Positions 32,561-40,553 of a stretch of DNA of 40,710 nucleotides are shown here, in pieces; the stretch's first letter is position 1, and each line of letters begins with the position of its first letter. The position numbers and the translations under genes were made by a program. The stretch covers positions 1 to 40,710 of the forward strand of contig JALCDQ010000015.1 of NCBI GenBank assembly GCA_022641735.1, in the 5' to 3' direction. The notes under the pieces were generated by a model that did not search any database, was not told where the DNA came from, and saw nothing but the letters and a program-made list of their open reading frames with translations. Source of the stretch: Prevotella sp. GTDB lineage: Bacteria > Bacteroidota > Bacteroidia > Bacteroidales > Bacteroidaceae.

Positions 32561-35518
32561 CTAAATCAAGACTACGCCCTCCTGCTTCTTGCCATCCATC
32601 ATGATTTTAAGCGGTTTATCAAAGCGAACATGGCGAAGGTATTTTGTTTCCTCCACTGCTGGCATCGAGTCGAGCAAATCCTTGCGGAAGAGTCCGCTCC
32701 GCTTGTTGGCATCGATAGTGAAATAGCCAACACCGAAGCTCGTGAGGTTCTGGAAAAAGTGAGTGCCTTGACTTGGGTCTACGCGATAGTTCTTCAGAGC
32801 CACCTCTACGATAACCCTTGCACCGCTGATATGTGGCCATTTGACAGGAATACCGAGCCAAGGGTCGCTCGAACCCCAACGTCCGGGCCCTACAAGTACA
32901 TAGTTTTTGCCACTCCCAAGGAATTTGCGGTTGATGGCTTCCATATCCATAGCGATGGCCGGATTATTCATTGCGGAGAAGTTCTCATCGGTTTTTACAT
33001 AAATGACATCCACGACATCCTCCGAGATACCATGCCCTAAAGAGTTGTGAGAACGAAGAAGGCAACGGTCGTCAGGAATAGCCGACACGTCTTCCTCCAA
33101 CATCTGCTTGGAATCAACGATAGGACGAATCTGCAAAAGATAGAACTCTCCCGAGCGGTCATCATTCAGATTGCAGGCAAACTCGATTTCTACAGGCCTC
33201 TTCATCTCCGATGCTCCATATTCCATCGACATCTGCAAGATTTCCGGCAAAGGGAAAACACCCTGTTGGAGAACGCCCGAGAAGGAGATAATCTTGCGCC
33301 CGCCTTCATAGATTCCGTCACGTATCATCTGGTCGTAAGGGTCATAAGTGGAGGCAATATAATTCAGAGAATGGTCCTCATCAGCATCCTTCACCTTCAA
33401 TTTGAGGATATTGAAACCGTCATCCACCTTGAAATCCTCGCCGATATGCTGCATATCGAGCGCATAAAACTGCGTTTGAGTCTCACGGAGAGCCGTATCC
33501 AACTCACTTGTCTGCAAAACCTGATGCGGATGATAAGGCGACACACGCAACGTCTGACCACCATCCACAATATATTTCCCCAATCCTAAAGCCAATGAGG
33601 CGATGCCCTCTTCGGCCGTCTCCTCACCTATCGGATAATAATTGAGCGACCGCAAGACTCCGCTGAAATTAGGATAGAAGCGGTTGCCATACTGCTTTCC
33701 GACGACTTCCTGCAAGATAACCGCCATCTTCTCTTGGTCGATAACGTTGCTCGTTGCCGTCATATATGCCTTGGAATCCCGATAAAAGACCGACGCATAG
33801 ACGCCTTTGATGCCACAAGCAAGCATGTGGAGCATCTCGTTCTTATCCTCCAAATTCGGTATCATATAAGTGGAATAGATGCCCGCAAAGGGTTGATAAT
33901 GAGCATCTTCGAGCAAAGATGACGAGCGGATAGCAATAGGGCTCTGAGTAGCATCGAAGAAGGCGAAGAAGTCTTCTATGAAATCATCGGGCAACTGAGC
34001 CTTCAGAAACGCCTGAAGGATGTCCTCATCGCTGGCATCGCTCAACGCTATCTGATAGAGATTGTTGCGTTCCATAAACTGGTCGAACACATCCGTGCAA
34101 AGCACCACGGTCTTCGGAATCTGAACAGTGGCTTTCTCCAACTGATTGAAGTCAGGATGACGCTTGATGATGTTATCCAAAAAGGCCAGTCCTCTTCCTT
34201 TTCCGCCCAAAGACCCTTCACCGATACGGGCGAAATGACTGAACTTATCAAACTTCCGACGGTCGAACACAGCCACCACTCCTTGGTTTTTCATCCTTCG
34301 GTATTCCACGATGGCCTCATAGATAATCTGCCGATGGGCATCCACATCTTGCAGTTTATGCCAAGTGATGTCCTTCAGAAAGGCTGAAACGGGGAATATC
34401 GCGCGCGCTGAAAGCCAGCGGCTCATGTGGTTGCGGCTAATATGATAAAGCATGGAGTCATTGGGAATACGGAAGATATTATCCTGCAGCTCCTTCAGAT
34501 TATGGATGCGCATGATTTCCTCATGCGACTTCGGGTCTCTGAAAATAAAGTCGCCGAAACCCATATGCTCCTCCAAAAGGTGGCGCAAGTCGATGCTCAT
34601 CTTCTTGGAGTTCTTATCCACAAAGCGGAAGCCCTCACGCTCAGCCTGTTGCCGGTTGGCTGATTCTGAGCTTTCCATAATCAGCGGCACATACTCATCA
34701 TGCTCACGGATAGCTCTGAGGAGCTTCAAACCAGCCTCAGAGTCCTTCACGCCATGCACAGGAAAACGAGCATCGCTGATGACGCCCAGCACATTGCCGG
34801 CATACCTATTATATATATCCATCGCCTCATCGTAAGTGCGCGCAAGCACCACCTTTGGACGTCCACGCATACGAAGCGTGGCAGCATGGCGGTTCAACGC
34901 CTCAGTAGAAAAACGCTGACTTTGCACGAGGATATAACTATAGAGGTTCGGGAGAATGGAGCTATAAAAACGGATGCTGTCCTCCACCAGCAGTATCATC
35001 TGAACGCCGGCCTCCTTGATGTCGTTATCCAAATTCATCTTATCCTCTATCAGCTTGATGATGGAAAGGATGAGATTGGTGTTGCCCAACCAGCAGAACA
35101 CATAGTCGAAGATGCTCAGGTCCTCATTCTCCATGCGTTTGGTGATGCCATGCGAGAAAGGAGTCAGCACGATGCAATGGATATGCGGAAACTTCCCTTT
35201 GATGGCCCTTGCGACGGCAAAGGCGTCATTATCCGCATTGCCCGGCATGCAGAAAACCATGTCCACATTGGTGGTGGCAAGTATCTTCTCCGCCTCCTCG
35301 ATGGTGCTCACTTGCGTGAACATAGGAGGATAGCGAAGCCCCAGCTCCATATATTCGTTATAGATTTTCTCCTCCACGCGCCCGTCATCCTCCAACATGA
35401 ACTCATCATAAGGATTGGCAACAATGAGCACATGATAGATGCGGCGCATCATGAGGTTTACGAAGTTTACATCCTTCAGATAAAACTTATTCCACTTCTG
35501 TGGTATCTTATTTTCCAT
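32561..35518 (-). CDS. Receiver-domain protein fused to PEP-synthase-type ATP-grasp domain
   Basis: This 985-residue protein has two N-terminal response-regulator-like domains. The first (about 27-150) lacks a clear phospho-acceptor. The second (about 172-315) has LLVEDS (Glu179, Asp180), ISDARFP (Asp249), MESSES (Ser 283/284) and VDKNSKK (Lys302), the full receiver set. The PPDK N-terminal ATP-grasp fold follows: EGSLGGKGRGLAFL near 450, IAIRSSSLLEDAHYQPFAG and FYLLQIRPI. The phosphohistidine (TGGxTSHAA) and PEP/pyruvate barrel domains of PPDK/PEP synthase are absent. It may be an ATP-dependent phosphotransfer or regulatory protein. The start follows from the promoter at 35535. Confidence 0.82.
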   Translation of the reverse strand: MENKIPQKWNKFYLKDVNFVNLMMRRIYHVLIVANPYDEFMLEDDGRVEEKIYNEYMELGLRYPPMFTQVSTIEEAEKILATTNVDMVFCMPGNADNDAFAVARAIKGKFPHIHCIVLTPFSHGITKRMENEDLSIFDYVFCWLGNTNLILSIIKLIEDKMNLDNDIKEAGVQMILLVEDSIRFYSSILPNLYSYILVQSQRFSTEALNRHAATLRMRGRPKVVLARTYDEAMDIYNRYAGNVLGVISDARFPVHGVKDSEAGLKLLRAIREHDEYVPLIMESSESANRQQAEREGFRFVDKNSKKMSIDLRHLLEEHMGFGDFIFRDPKSHEEIMRIHNLKELQDNIFRIPNDSMLYHISRNHMSRWLSARAIFPVSAFLKDITWHKLQDVDAHRQIIYEAIVEYRRMKNQGVVAVFDRRKFDKFSHFARIGEGSLGGKGRGLAFLDNIIKRHPDFNQLEKATVQIPKTVVLCTDVFDQFMERNNLYQIALSDASDEDILQAFLKAQLPDDFIEDFFAFFDATQSPIAIRSSSLLEDAHYQPFAGIYSTYMIPNLEDKNEMLHMLACGIKGVYASVFYRDSKAYMTATSNVIDQEKMAVILQEVVGKQYGNRFYPNFSGVLRSLNYYPIGEETAEEGIASLALGLGKYIVDGGQTLRVSPYHPHQVLQTSELDTALRETQTQFYALDMQHIGEDFKVDDGFNILKLKVKDADEDHSLNYIASTYDPYDQMIRDGIYEGGRKIISFSGVLQQGVFPLPEILQMSMEYGASEMKRPVEIEFACNLNDDRSGEFYLLQIRPIVDSKQMLEEDVSAIPDDRCLLRSHNSLGHGISEDVVDVIYVKTDENFSAMNNPAIAMDMEAINRKFLGSGKNYVLVGPGRWGSSDPWLGIPVKWPHISGARVIVEVALKNYRVDPSQGTHFFQNLTSFGVGYFTIDANKRSGLFRKDLLDSMPAVEETKYLRHVRFDKPLKIMMDGKKQEGVVLI

Positions 35519-35534
35519 TGATTCAGATTTGATG

Positions 35535-35542
35535 CAAAGATA
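35535..35542 (-). promoter_or_regulatory. -7 promoter element of the receiver/ATP-grasp gene
   Basis: TATCTTTG on the minus strand leaves a leader of about 13 nt before the ATG at 35518 and rules out the upstream in-frame ATG at 35548. Confidence 0.7.
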
Positions 35543-35562
35543 ATGCAAATCGAGAGCAGAAT

Positions 35563-35580
35563 CATCAAGCTTGCTTGATG
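35563..35580. promoter_or_regulatory. Perfect inverted repeat, possible operator
   Basis: CATCAAGC-TT-GCTTGATG is an 8+8 bp palindrome. It covers the -33 region of the receiver/ATP-grasp promoter, where a dimeric regulator could act. Confidence 0.5.
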
Positions 35581-35666
35581 TTATGCCGAGATGCAGCTTA
35601 TTTTATGCAAAGATACACTAAAAATAGAAGAATTTGCTCCAAAAGTGAAATTTAATTGCATATTTC

Positions 35667-35697
35667 ATTGCAAAAAACATATTTTTTTATATATTTG
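35667..35697 (+). promoter_or_regulatory. Upstream promoter in the gdhA leader region
   Basis: ATTG (35667-35670), 19 bp, then TATATTTG (35690-35697). No open reading frame follows before gdhA, so it is either a second gdhA promoter or drives a small RNA. Confidence 0.5.
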
Positions 35698-35784
35698 CAT
35701 CGAAGAAAGCCTTTTGACGAAAGACTATGAAAAGTTGAAAGTTTACAAAATGCAAGTTTTAATAGTAAAATTTAGGCGATTTTA

Positions 35785-35816
35785 TTTGGTAGTTAAGCTG
35801 AAAATACCTATATTTG
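35785..35816 (+). promoter_or_regulatory. gdhA proximal promoter
   Basis: TTTG (35785-35788), 20 bp, then TATATTTG (35809-35816), a full -33/-7 pair. The leader to the ATG at 35874 is about 54 nt. Confidence 0.78.
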
Positions 35817-35873
35817 CCTTGTCAAAATGACAAAGTGTAAGCTACTAACCAATTTAAAAAGAAATATACTACT

Positions 35874-37211
35874 ATGGAAGTTGAAAAAATTATGCAAGAA
35901 CTGGAGCGCAAGCATCCAGGTGAATCTGAGTTTTTACAAGCAGTGAAAGAAGTCTTGATTTCTATTAAGGATGTCTATAACCAGCACCCTGAATTCGAGA
36001 AAGCCAAGATTGTGGAGCGCATTGTGGAGCCTGAACGTGTGCACATGTTCCGTGTGCCATGGGTCGACGACAATGGCGAAGTGCATGTAAACATCGGCTA
36101 TCGCGTCCAGTTCAACAGCGCTATTGGCCCTTATAAGGGAGGACTCCGTTTCCACCCTTCTGTCAATCTGAGCATCATGAAATTCCTCGGATTTGAGCAG
36201 ACCTTCAAGAATGCCCTTACCACATTGCCAATGGGCGGTGCCAAAGGTGGCTCCGACTTTGCTCCTCGTGGTCGCAGCGATGCTGAAATCATGCGTTTCT
36301 GCCAGGCTTTCATGCAAGAGCTCTATCGCTATATAGGTCCTGATGAGGATGTGCCTGCCGGTGACATCGGCGTCGGTGGCCGCGAGATTGGCTATCTCTT
36401 TGGAGAATACAAGAAACTGACCCATCGCTATGAGGGTGTCCTCACGGGCAAAGGCATGGAATGGGGCGGCTCTATTCTTCGTCCTGAGGCTACAGGCTTC
36501 GGCGCTCTCTACTTTGTTCATCACATGATGGAGAACAAGGGGCTGAGTATGAAGGGCAAGACCGTTGCCATCTCAGGCTTCGGCAATGTGGCTTGGGGTG
36601 CTGTGAAGAAAGCTACGCAACTCGGTGCCAAGGTCATCACCATCAGCGGTCCTGACGGCTACATCTATGACCCTGACGGCATCAGCGGTGAGAAGAATGA
36701 GTATATGCTCGAGCTTCGCGCCAGCGGCAATGATGTCTGCGCTCCTTATGCTGAGAAATATCCGAAGGCTAAATTCGTGGCTGACAAGAAGCCATGGGAA
36801 GAGAAAGCCGACATCTATCTGACTTGCGCTACTCAAAACGAACTCAACGGCGAGGATGCTGAGAAGATTCTGGCCAACAAACCGCTTTGCGTTGCCGAGG
36901 TGAGCAACATGGGTTGCACCGCCGAGGCTGTCGATAAGTTTGTGGCTGCCAAGCAGCTCTTCGCTCCGGGCAAGGCTGTGAATGCCGGAGGCGTGGCTAC
37001 TTCCGGTCTTGAGATGACACAAAACTCTATTCGTCTGCATTGGAGCAAGGATGAGGTGGACGACAAGCTCCATTACATCATGAGCTCTATCCATGAGCAG
37101 TGCGTGAAATACGGCACGGAGGCTGACGGCTATGTAAACTATGTGAAGGGCGCCAACATCGCCGGCTTCATGAAGGTAGCCAAAGCCATGCTTGCTCAAG
37201 GTATCGTATAA
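35874..37211 (+). CDS. gdhA: NADP-type glutamate dehydrogenase
   Basis: This 445-residue hexameric cytosolic enzyme makes glutamate from 2-oxoglutarate and ammonium. It shows GPYKGGLRFHPSV near 83, LPMGGAKGGSDF with the catalytic Lys near 119, VPAGDIGVGGREIGYLFGEY with the catalytic Asp, and the nucleotide-binding loop ISGFGNVAWGA near 231. Length and sequence are those of the roughly 450-aa GDH class common in gut Bacteroidales. Together with AmtB and PII it indicates ammonium as a main nitrogen source. Two promoters are predicted upstream. Confidence 0.96.
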   Translation: MEVEKIMQELERKHPGESEFLQAVKEVLISIKDVYNQHPEFEKAKIVERIVEPERVHMFRVPWVDDNGEVHVNIGYRVQFNSAIGPYKGGLRFHPSVNLSIMKFLGFEQTFKNALTTLPMGGAKGGSDFAPRGRSDAEIMRFCQAFMQELYRYIGPDEDVPAGDIGVGGREIGYLFGEYKKLTHRYEGVLTGKGMEWGGSILRPEATGFGALYFVHHMMENKGLSMKGKTVAISGFGNVAWGAVKKATQLGAKVITISGPDGYIYDPDGISGEKNEYMLELRASGNDVCAPYAEKYPKAKFVADKKPWEEKADIYLTCATQNELNGEDAEKILANKPLCVAEVSNMGCTAEAVDKFVAAKQLFAPGKAVNAGGVATSGLEMTQNSIRLHWSKDEVDDKLHYIMSSIHEQCVKYGTEADGYVNYVKGANIAGFMKVAKAMLAQGIV

Positions 37212-37279
37212 CCAATGACTTTGCCTCGTTTCCTTCCTCTTCCCGAAGAGGGAGGAATCCGGTGAGGTCACTAATATAT

Positions 37280-37927
37280 ATGACATATCGAAGAAGCGTA
37301 TTAATTACATTACTAACGATTTTCAGCTTTACCACTCTGATGGCGCAGTCGCAGAGTGGTAAGGCTTCGTATTATTCCCGTAGAGCCACCGGAGCACGCA
37401 CGGCCAGCGGTGAGCGGCTTCATCACGACAGCCTCACTTGTGCCCACCGCACTTATCCCTTCGGCACATTGCTCAAAGTGACTAATCTCAAGAATGGCAA
37501 CGAAGTCATCGTAAAGGTCACTGACCGAGGCCCTTACGGCCGTGGCAGGGTCATCGACCTTTCTTACCGAGCGGCAAGGGAACTGGGCATCTTGGCGCAA
37601 GGAGTGGCCACCGTGAAGGTGGAGCTCTATCAGGATGCCAATGGCATTCCTTATCGTCCGGCTGACGGCGAGCCTGAGCTTGACTTTGAGATAGCGGAAA
37701 CCGGCTACAGCTTCATTGATGACTGGAAAGGAGGCCCGGCAACGGAGACTCCCCCAAAGGCTAAGGCTTCTCCCGCTAAAAAGCAGACTCCTCGGCAGAA
37801 AAATCACAAGCCTAACAAAACAGCAAAGCCGGCTACGGCTCCCGCAACAACGCCTCAAAAGAAAGGCAACATGTGGTCGGAGGTCTTCGACAAACTCAAA
37901 AACTGGAAGGAAGACGTCTTCAACTGA
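37280..37927 (+). CDS. rlpA: RlpA-like septal ring lytic transglycosylase
   Basis: This 215-residue secreted protein has a signal peptide (residues 1-22) and a double-psi beta-barrel: GKASYYSRRATGARTASGE, LTCAHRTYPFGTLLKVTNL, VKVTDRGPYGRGRVIDLSYR, with the conserved Asp in TDRGP. RlpA enzymes cut glycan strands lacking stem peptides. The C-terminal part is Lys/Pro/Thr-rich (about 155-195), a linker, and there is no SPOR domain. I chose the ATG at 37280 over an upstream GTG because the signal peptide starts there. No lipobox is visible. Confidence 0.87.
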   Translation: MTYRRSVLITLLTIFSFTTLMAQSQSGKASYYSRRATGARTASGERLHHDSLTCAHRTYPFGTLLKVTNLKNGNEVIVKVTDRGPYGRGRVIDLSYRAARELGILAQGVATVKVELYQDANGIPYRPADGEPELDFEIAETGYSFIDDWKGGPATETPPKAKASPAKKQTPRQKNHKPNKTAKPATAPATTPQKKGNMWSEVFDKLKNWKEDVFN

Positions 37928-37931
37928 CGAA

Positions 37932-37985
37932 AAGAAGCAGAAAGGCTTCAGCGTTCTCGCTTTCATAGCCTTCTGCTTCTTTTAT
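37932..37985 (+). terminator. rlpA terminator
   Basis: AGAAGCAGAA (from 37933) pairs with TTCTGCTTCT (37971-37980), with inner pairs AGCG/CGCT, followed by TTTATT. Confidence 0.85.
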
Positions 37986-38114
37986 TCTGCTTTCCACAGA
38001 TTATCCATATTTGTGCCACTAATTTCTGAAACAGAATCCGTTGAATATTTTGAATTTAGTAGTATCAGTTCATTAATATAATTTATTAATTTTAAAAATT
38101 ACACTTCTATTATT

Positions 38115-38288
38115 TCAAAAGGCATTGTCCAGCCACTTTATAAAATCTTCCTCAGATATACAATTTTTTAATAATTCGTTCATTTCTTCTTCGGCTAAGC
38201 ATTTTCCTCCATCTTTAATAATTAATTCACTTATAGAATCAGAGTTAGACGTAGGAATTGACTTCAATTTATTAATTTCATCTATCAT
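38115..38288 (-). CDS. Small AT-rich ORF, 57 aa, unknown function
   Basis: Read directly on the minus strand, the protein starts MIDEINKLKSIPTSNSDSIS. It continues with an acidic helical part containing DGGKCLAEEEMNELLKNC and ISEEDFIKWL, with two Cys. Base composition is clearly more AT-rich than in neighbouring genes. The helical acidic part with a GG-K-C motif is loosely like leader regions of small peptide precursors, but I recognise no family. A long hairpin (38345-38395) lies upstream. No strong promoter is seen. Confidence 0.5.
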   Translation of the reverse strand: MIDEINKLKSIPTSNSDSISELIIKDGGKCLAEEEMNELLKNCISEEDFIKWLDNAF

Positions 38289-38344
38289 AATTCCCTTTTT
38301 AGTTATAAATATTTTTCATCTGTGAAGATAACAATTTATATATA

Positions 38345-38395
38345 ATTATCCCCAATGTACCACTAAAAATAATTAATGGTACAAATGGGGATAAT
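38345..38395. terminator. Long inverted repeat, probable terminator after the Gfo/Idh gene
   Basis: ATTATCCCC (38345-38353) pairs with GGGGATAAT (38387-38395), and inside it TGTACCA pairs with TGGTACA, giving about 16 bp of stem with a 14-nt loop. It ends 17 bp after the Gfo/Idh gene stop and precedes the small ORF at 38288, so it could act as terminator or attenuator between them. Confidence 0.65.
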
Positions 38396-38411
38396 CATTT
38401 TTCTCAGATTT

Positions 38412-39938
38412 TCACTTCTGCTTAGCCCAATATTTGGCAGCTTTTGCCTTGAGCTTGGCCGTAAACTCAGCACTGGCTTTATCCACTGCCGCCTCCTCTT
38501 CAGGAGTGGCAAAGGCATGGCTATAGACCTTCAGGTCGTTCCAATGGCCACGCGTGAAGTCTGGCACAGCCACCGGCATATTGCCATGGCTCATCGAGAG
38601 GTTGCCTAACTCGGCAAGACAGCACCACTCTGCAAGGTCATACACGTCCATGTCGAAAGGCAAGCCATGTTGCAGGCAATAGACCAGCCGGCTGTCCATG
38701 ATGAAGTCCATACCGCCATGACCGCCCACTTCCTTGGCCTCGCTCTCATATTTCTTCACCAGCGGACTCTCATATTTAGCCTCCAGTGCCTTGCGGTCGG
38801 CATCCGTCATATAGCTGTGGCCGCTCAGGTTGTCGGCTGACGGCTGAACGCCGGAGTTCTTCATCTCCTGACCCGAAAGGGCATAGCCCTCCACCGGGTA
38901 TTTGTTGGCAAAGCCATGCGTGCCCACAATCTGATACATGCGGTTGTAAGGCTCCGGAGTCATCGTGTTGTGCTGCACCTCTATCACCTTGCCCTGCTCG
39001 GTGCTGATGAGGGTCGTAGTATGGTCGCCGTTGGCAAACTGCTCACAGGGCTTTCCGGAGAACTTCTCCACCCAAGCCTTGCCGTTCACCGACTTCGTAT
39101 CCATCGCCACCAGCGTCTTCATACGGTCGCCGCGGTGAATGTTGAGCACCTGAGCGATAGGGCCAAGACCATGAGTGGCATAGACATCGCCACGGAATTT
39201 CTGATTATAGTCGAGCCGCCAGCCCAGCTTGTCGTCCTTGTCCTTCTTCCAATAAGCTGCCCAAAAAGGCGAGAGGTCGTGGCGATAAGCACCCGACACA
39301 TAGAGTACCTCGCCGAACACGTTGTGCTGAGCCATGTTGAGCGTATTGAGCTCGAAGAAGTCATAACAGCAGTTTTCCAGCATCATACAATGCAGGCGCT
39401 TCGATTCAGCCAGATTGATGAGCGTCCAAATCTCATGCAAGTTCATGGCCGAAGGCACTTCGATGGCCACATTCTTACCATGCTCGAGCGCATATTTGGC
39501 AACAAGAAAATGATGCAACCAATCGGTAGCGATATACACGAGGTCGATGTCGTTGCGCTCGCAGAGCTGTTTGTAACCCTCCTCGCCATAATAGACATCA
39601 GCAGCCGGCAGCGAAGCCTCCTTGAGAATCTGGTTGCACTTCTCGGCACGGTCCTGCTCATGGTCGCAAAGCGCCTTCACCTGAGTGCCGTTGATGAAAG
39701 TCCAGCGCCTCACGGCATCAGGGCCACGCATGCCTAAACCTACGAATCCCACTCTGACGACCTGCAACTTAGGCGTCGTCAGATTCAGGGCAACCGTCTG
39801 CCCTGCCGGACGCTCCGGCACATCGGTCACAATCGTGCCATCCACCACCTTATAAGGCCAATTGAAAGCGGGCTGTTGAGCTTTCAGCGGCAATGCCAGC
39901 AAAGCCAGCGAAATGAATACAAGCAAATTCTTTTTCAT
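38412..39938 (-). CDS. Secreted Gfo/Idh/MocA oxidoreductase (GH109-like)
   Basis: This 508-residue protein has a signal peptide (MKKNLLVFISLALLALPLKA). A Rossmann fold with VRVGFVGLGMRGPDAVRRW near 60 and VALCDHE-like VKALCDHEQDRAEKC follows, then IATDWLHHFLVAKYALEHGK, VAIEVPSAM (EKP-like motif reading EVP) and the C-terminal Gfo/Idh domain. Similarity is closest to GH109, NAD-dependent glycosidases such as alpha-N-acetylgalactosaminidase. The substrate is not known. Exported members carry their cofactor out with them, usually via Tat; here the signal looks Sec-type. The ATG at 39938 follows the promoter. Confidence 0.82.
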   Translation of the reverse strand: MKKNLLVFISLALLALPLKAQQPAFNWPYKVVDGTIVTDVPERPAGQTVALNLTTPKLQVVRVGFVGLGMRGPDAVRRWTFINGTQVKALCDHEQDRAEKCNQILKEASLPAADVYYGEEGYKQLCERNDIDLVYIATDWLHHFLVAKYALEHGKNVAIEVPSAMNLHEIWTLINLAESKRLHCMMLENCCYDFFELNTLNMAQHNVFGEVLYVSGAYRHDLSPFWAAYWKKDKDDKLGWRLDYNQKFRGDVYATHGLGPIAQVLNIHRGDRMKTLVAMDTKSVNGKAWVEKFSGKPCEQFANGDHTTTLISTEQGKVIEVQHNTMTPEPYNRMYQIVGTHGFANKYPVEGYALSGQEMKNSGVQPSADNLSGHSYMTDADRKALEAKYESPLVKKYESEAKEVGGHGGMDFIMDSRLVYCLQHGLPFDMDVYDLAEWCCLAELGNLSMSHGNMPVAVPDFTRGHWNDLKVYSHAFATPEEEAAVDKASAEFTAKLKAKAAKYWAKQK

Positions 39939-39965
39939 TGCATAATATTTAAGTTCTTCCGAATG

Positions 39966-39997
39966 CAAAGATAGCAATTCTTTTCTCCCGTTGCAAC
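39966..39997 (-). promoter_or_regulatory. Promoter of the Gfo/Idh gene
   Basis: On the minus strand GTTG (complement of 39994-39997), 20 bp, then TATCTTTG (complement of 39966-39973). The leader to 39938 is about 25 nt. Confidence 0.75.
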
Positions 39998-40040
39998 AAA
40001 AACTCGAAAAAATATAGCCACCCTATACCCAAATAATACC

Positions 40041-40215
40041 TTTTTTGATTTTAAGTTTCTGAGTTTTTAAGCTTGTGAGTTCTCCGAGTCCTCGAGGGCT
40101 CAGAGAAAGCCTCACCCAGACCCTCTCCAAAAGAGAGGGAAATGAGTCCTGCGAGAACTCTGTCTTTTCTCAAAAACTTACGACCTTACAAACTCACAAA
40201 CTTTAAAACTTAAAA
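40041..40215. repeat. Large imperfect inverted repeat region
   Basis: The left arm (40049-40080) and right arm (40192-40215) share TTTTAAGTTT and TTGTGAGT in inverted order. Further in, GAGTTCTC / GAGAACTC pair, and CCCTCTC-CAAAA-GAGAGGG forms a hairpin at 40121-40139. The CCTCACCC ... CCCTCTCC pattern resembles extragenic repeats common in Bacteroidetes. No gene is seen in 39998-40553. Confidence 0.6.
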
Positions 40216-40380
40216 TAAATATACTTTACAAAAATTGTTCGAATTGAATTTTTGCCCAATTTCCCCCAATTTTTATATTTCCTCGAATTTTCGAATTTCT
40301 CGCCTTTTTACCATCTCGACATGACACTCATTTCGATGTTCCGAAAAGTGCCACTTTCTTGTCATACAAAAAAAATAAAA

Positions 40381-40465
40381 AATAGAAGTATCCTTTTGCC
40401 GAGCAAAAAGTAATTGTTTACTCACTGAAACTCAATTAATTAGAGAGTAAACAACCACCAGAAAA
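40381..40465. repeat. Array G: four 19-bp units at 22-bp period next to IS copy 2
   Basis: Units start at 40381, 40403, 40425 and 40447: AATAGAAGTATCCTTTTGC, GCAAAAAGTAATTGTTTAC, CTGAAACTCAATTAATTAG and GTAAACAACCACCAGAAAA. Spacers are CGA, TCA and AGA. The units are more diverged than in arrays A, D and F but stay in register. Confidence 0.72.
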
Positions 40466-40553
40466 ATCTAAAAAATAAAAAATAAAAATAAAAATTTAGT
40501 ACCTTGCACATCGACCCAATTTTTGTTAAATACGTTAAATAATAAAGTTTAAT

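Noticed and set aside
35591..35830. 79-residue open frame upstream of gdhA
   Set aside because: It covers both predicted gdhA promoters, is low in complexity and has no recognisable protein pattern.
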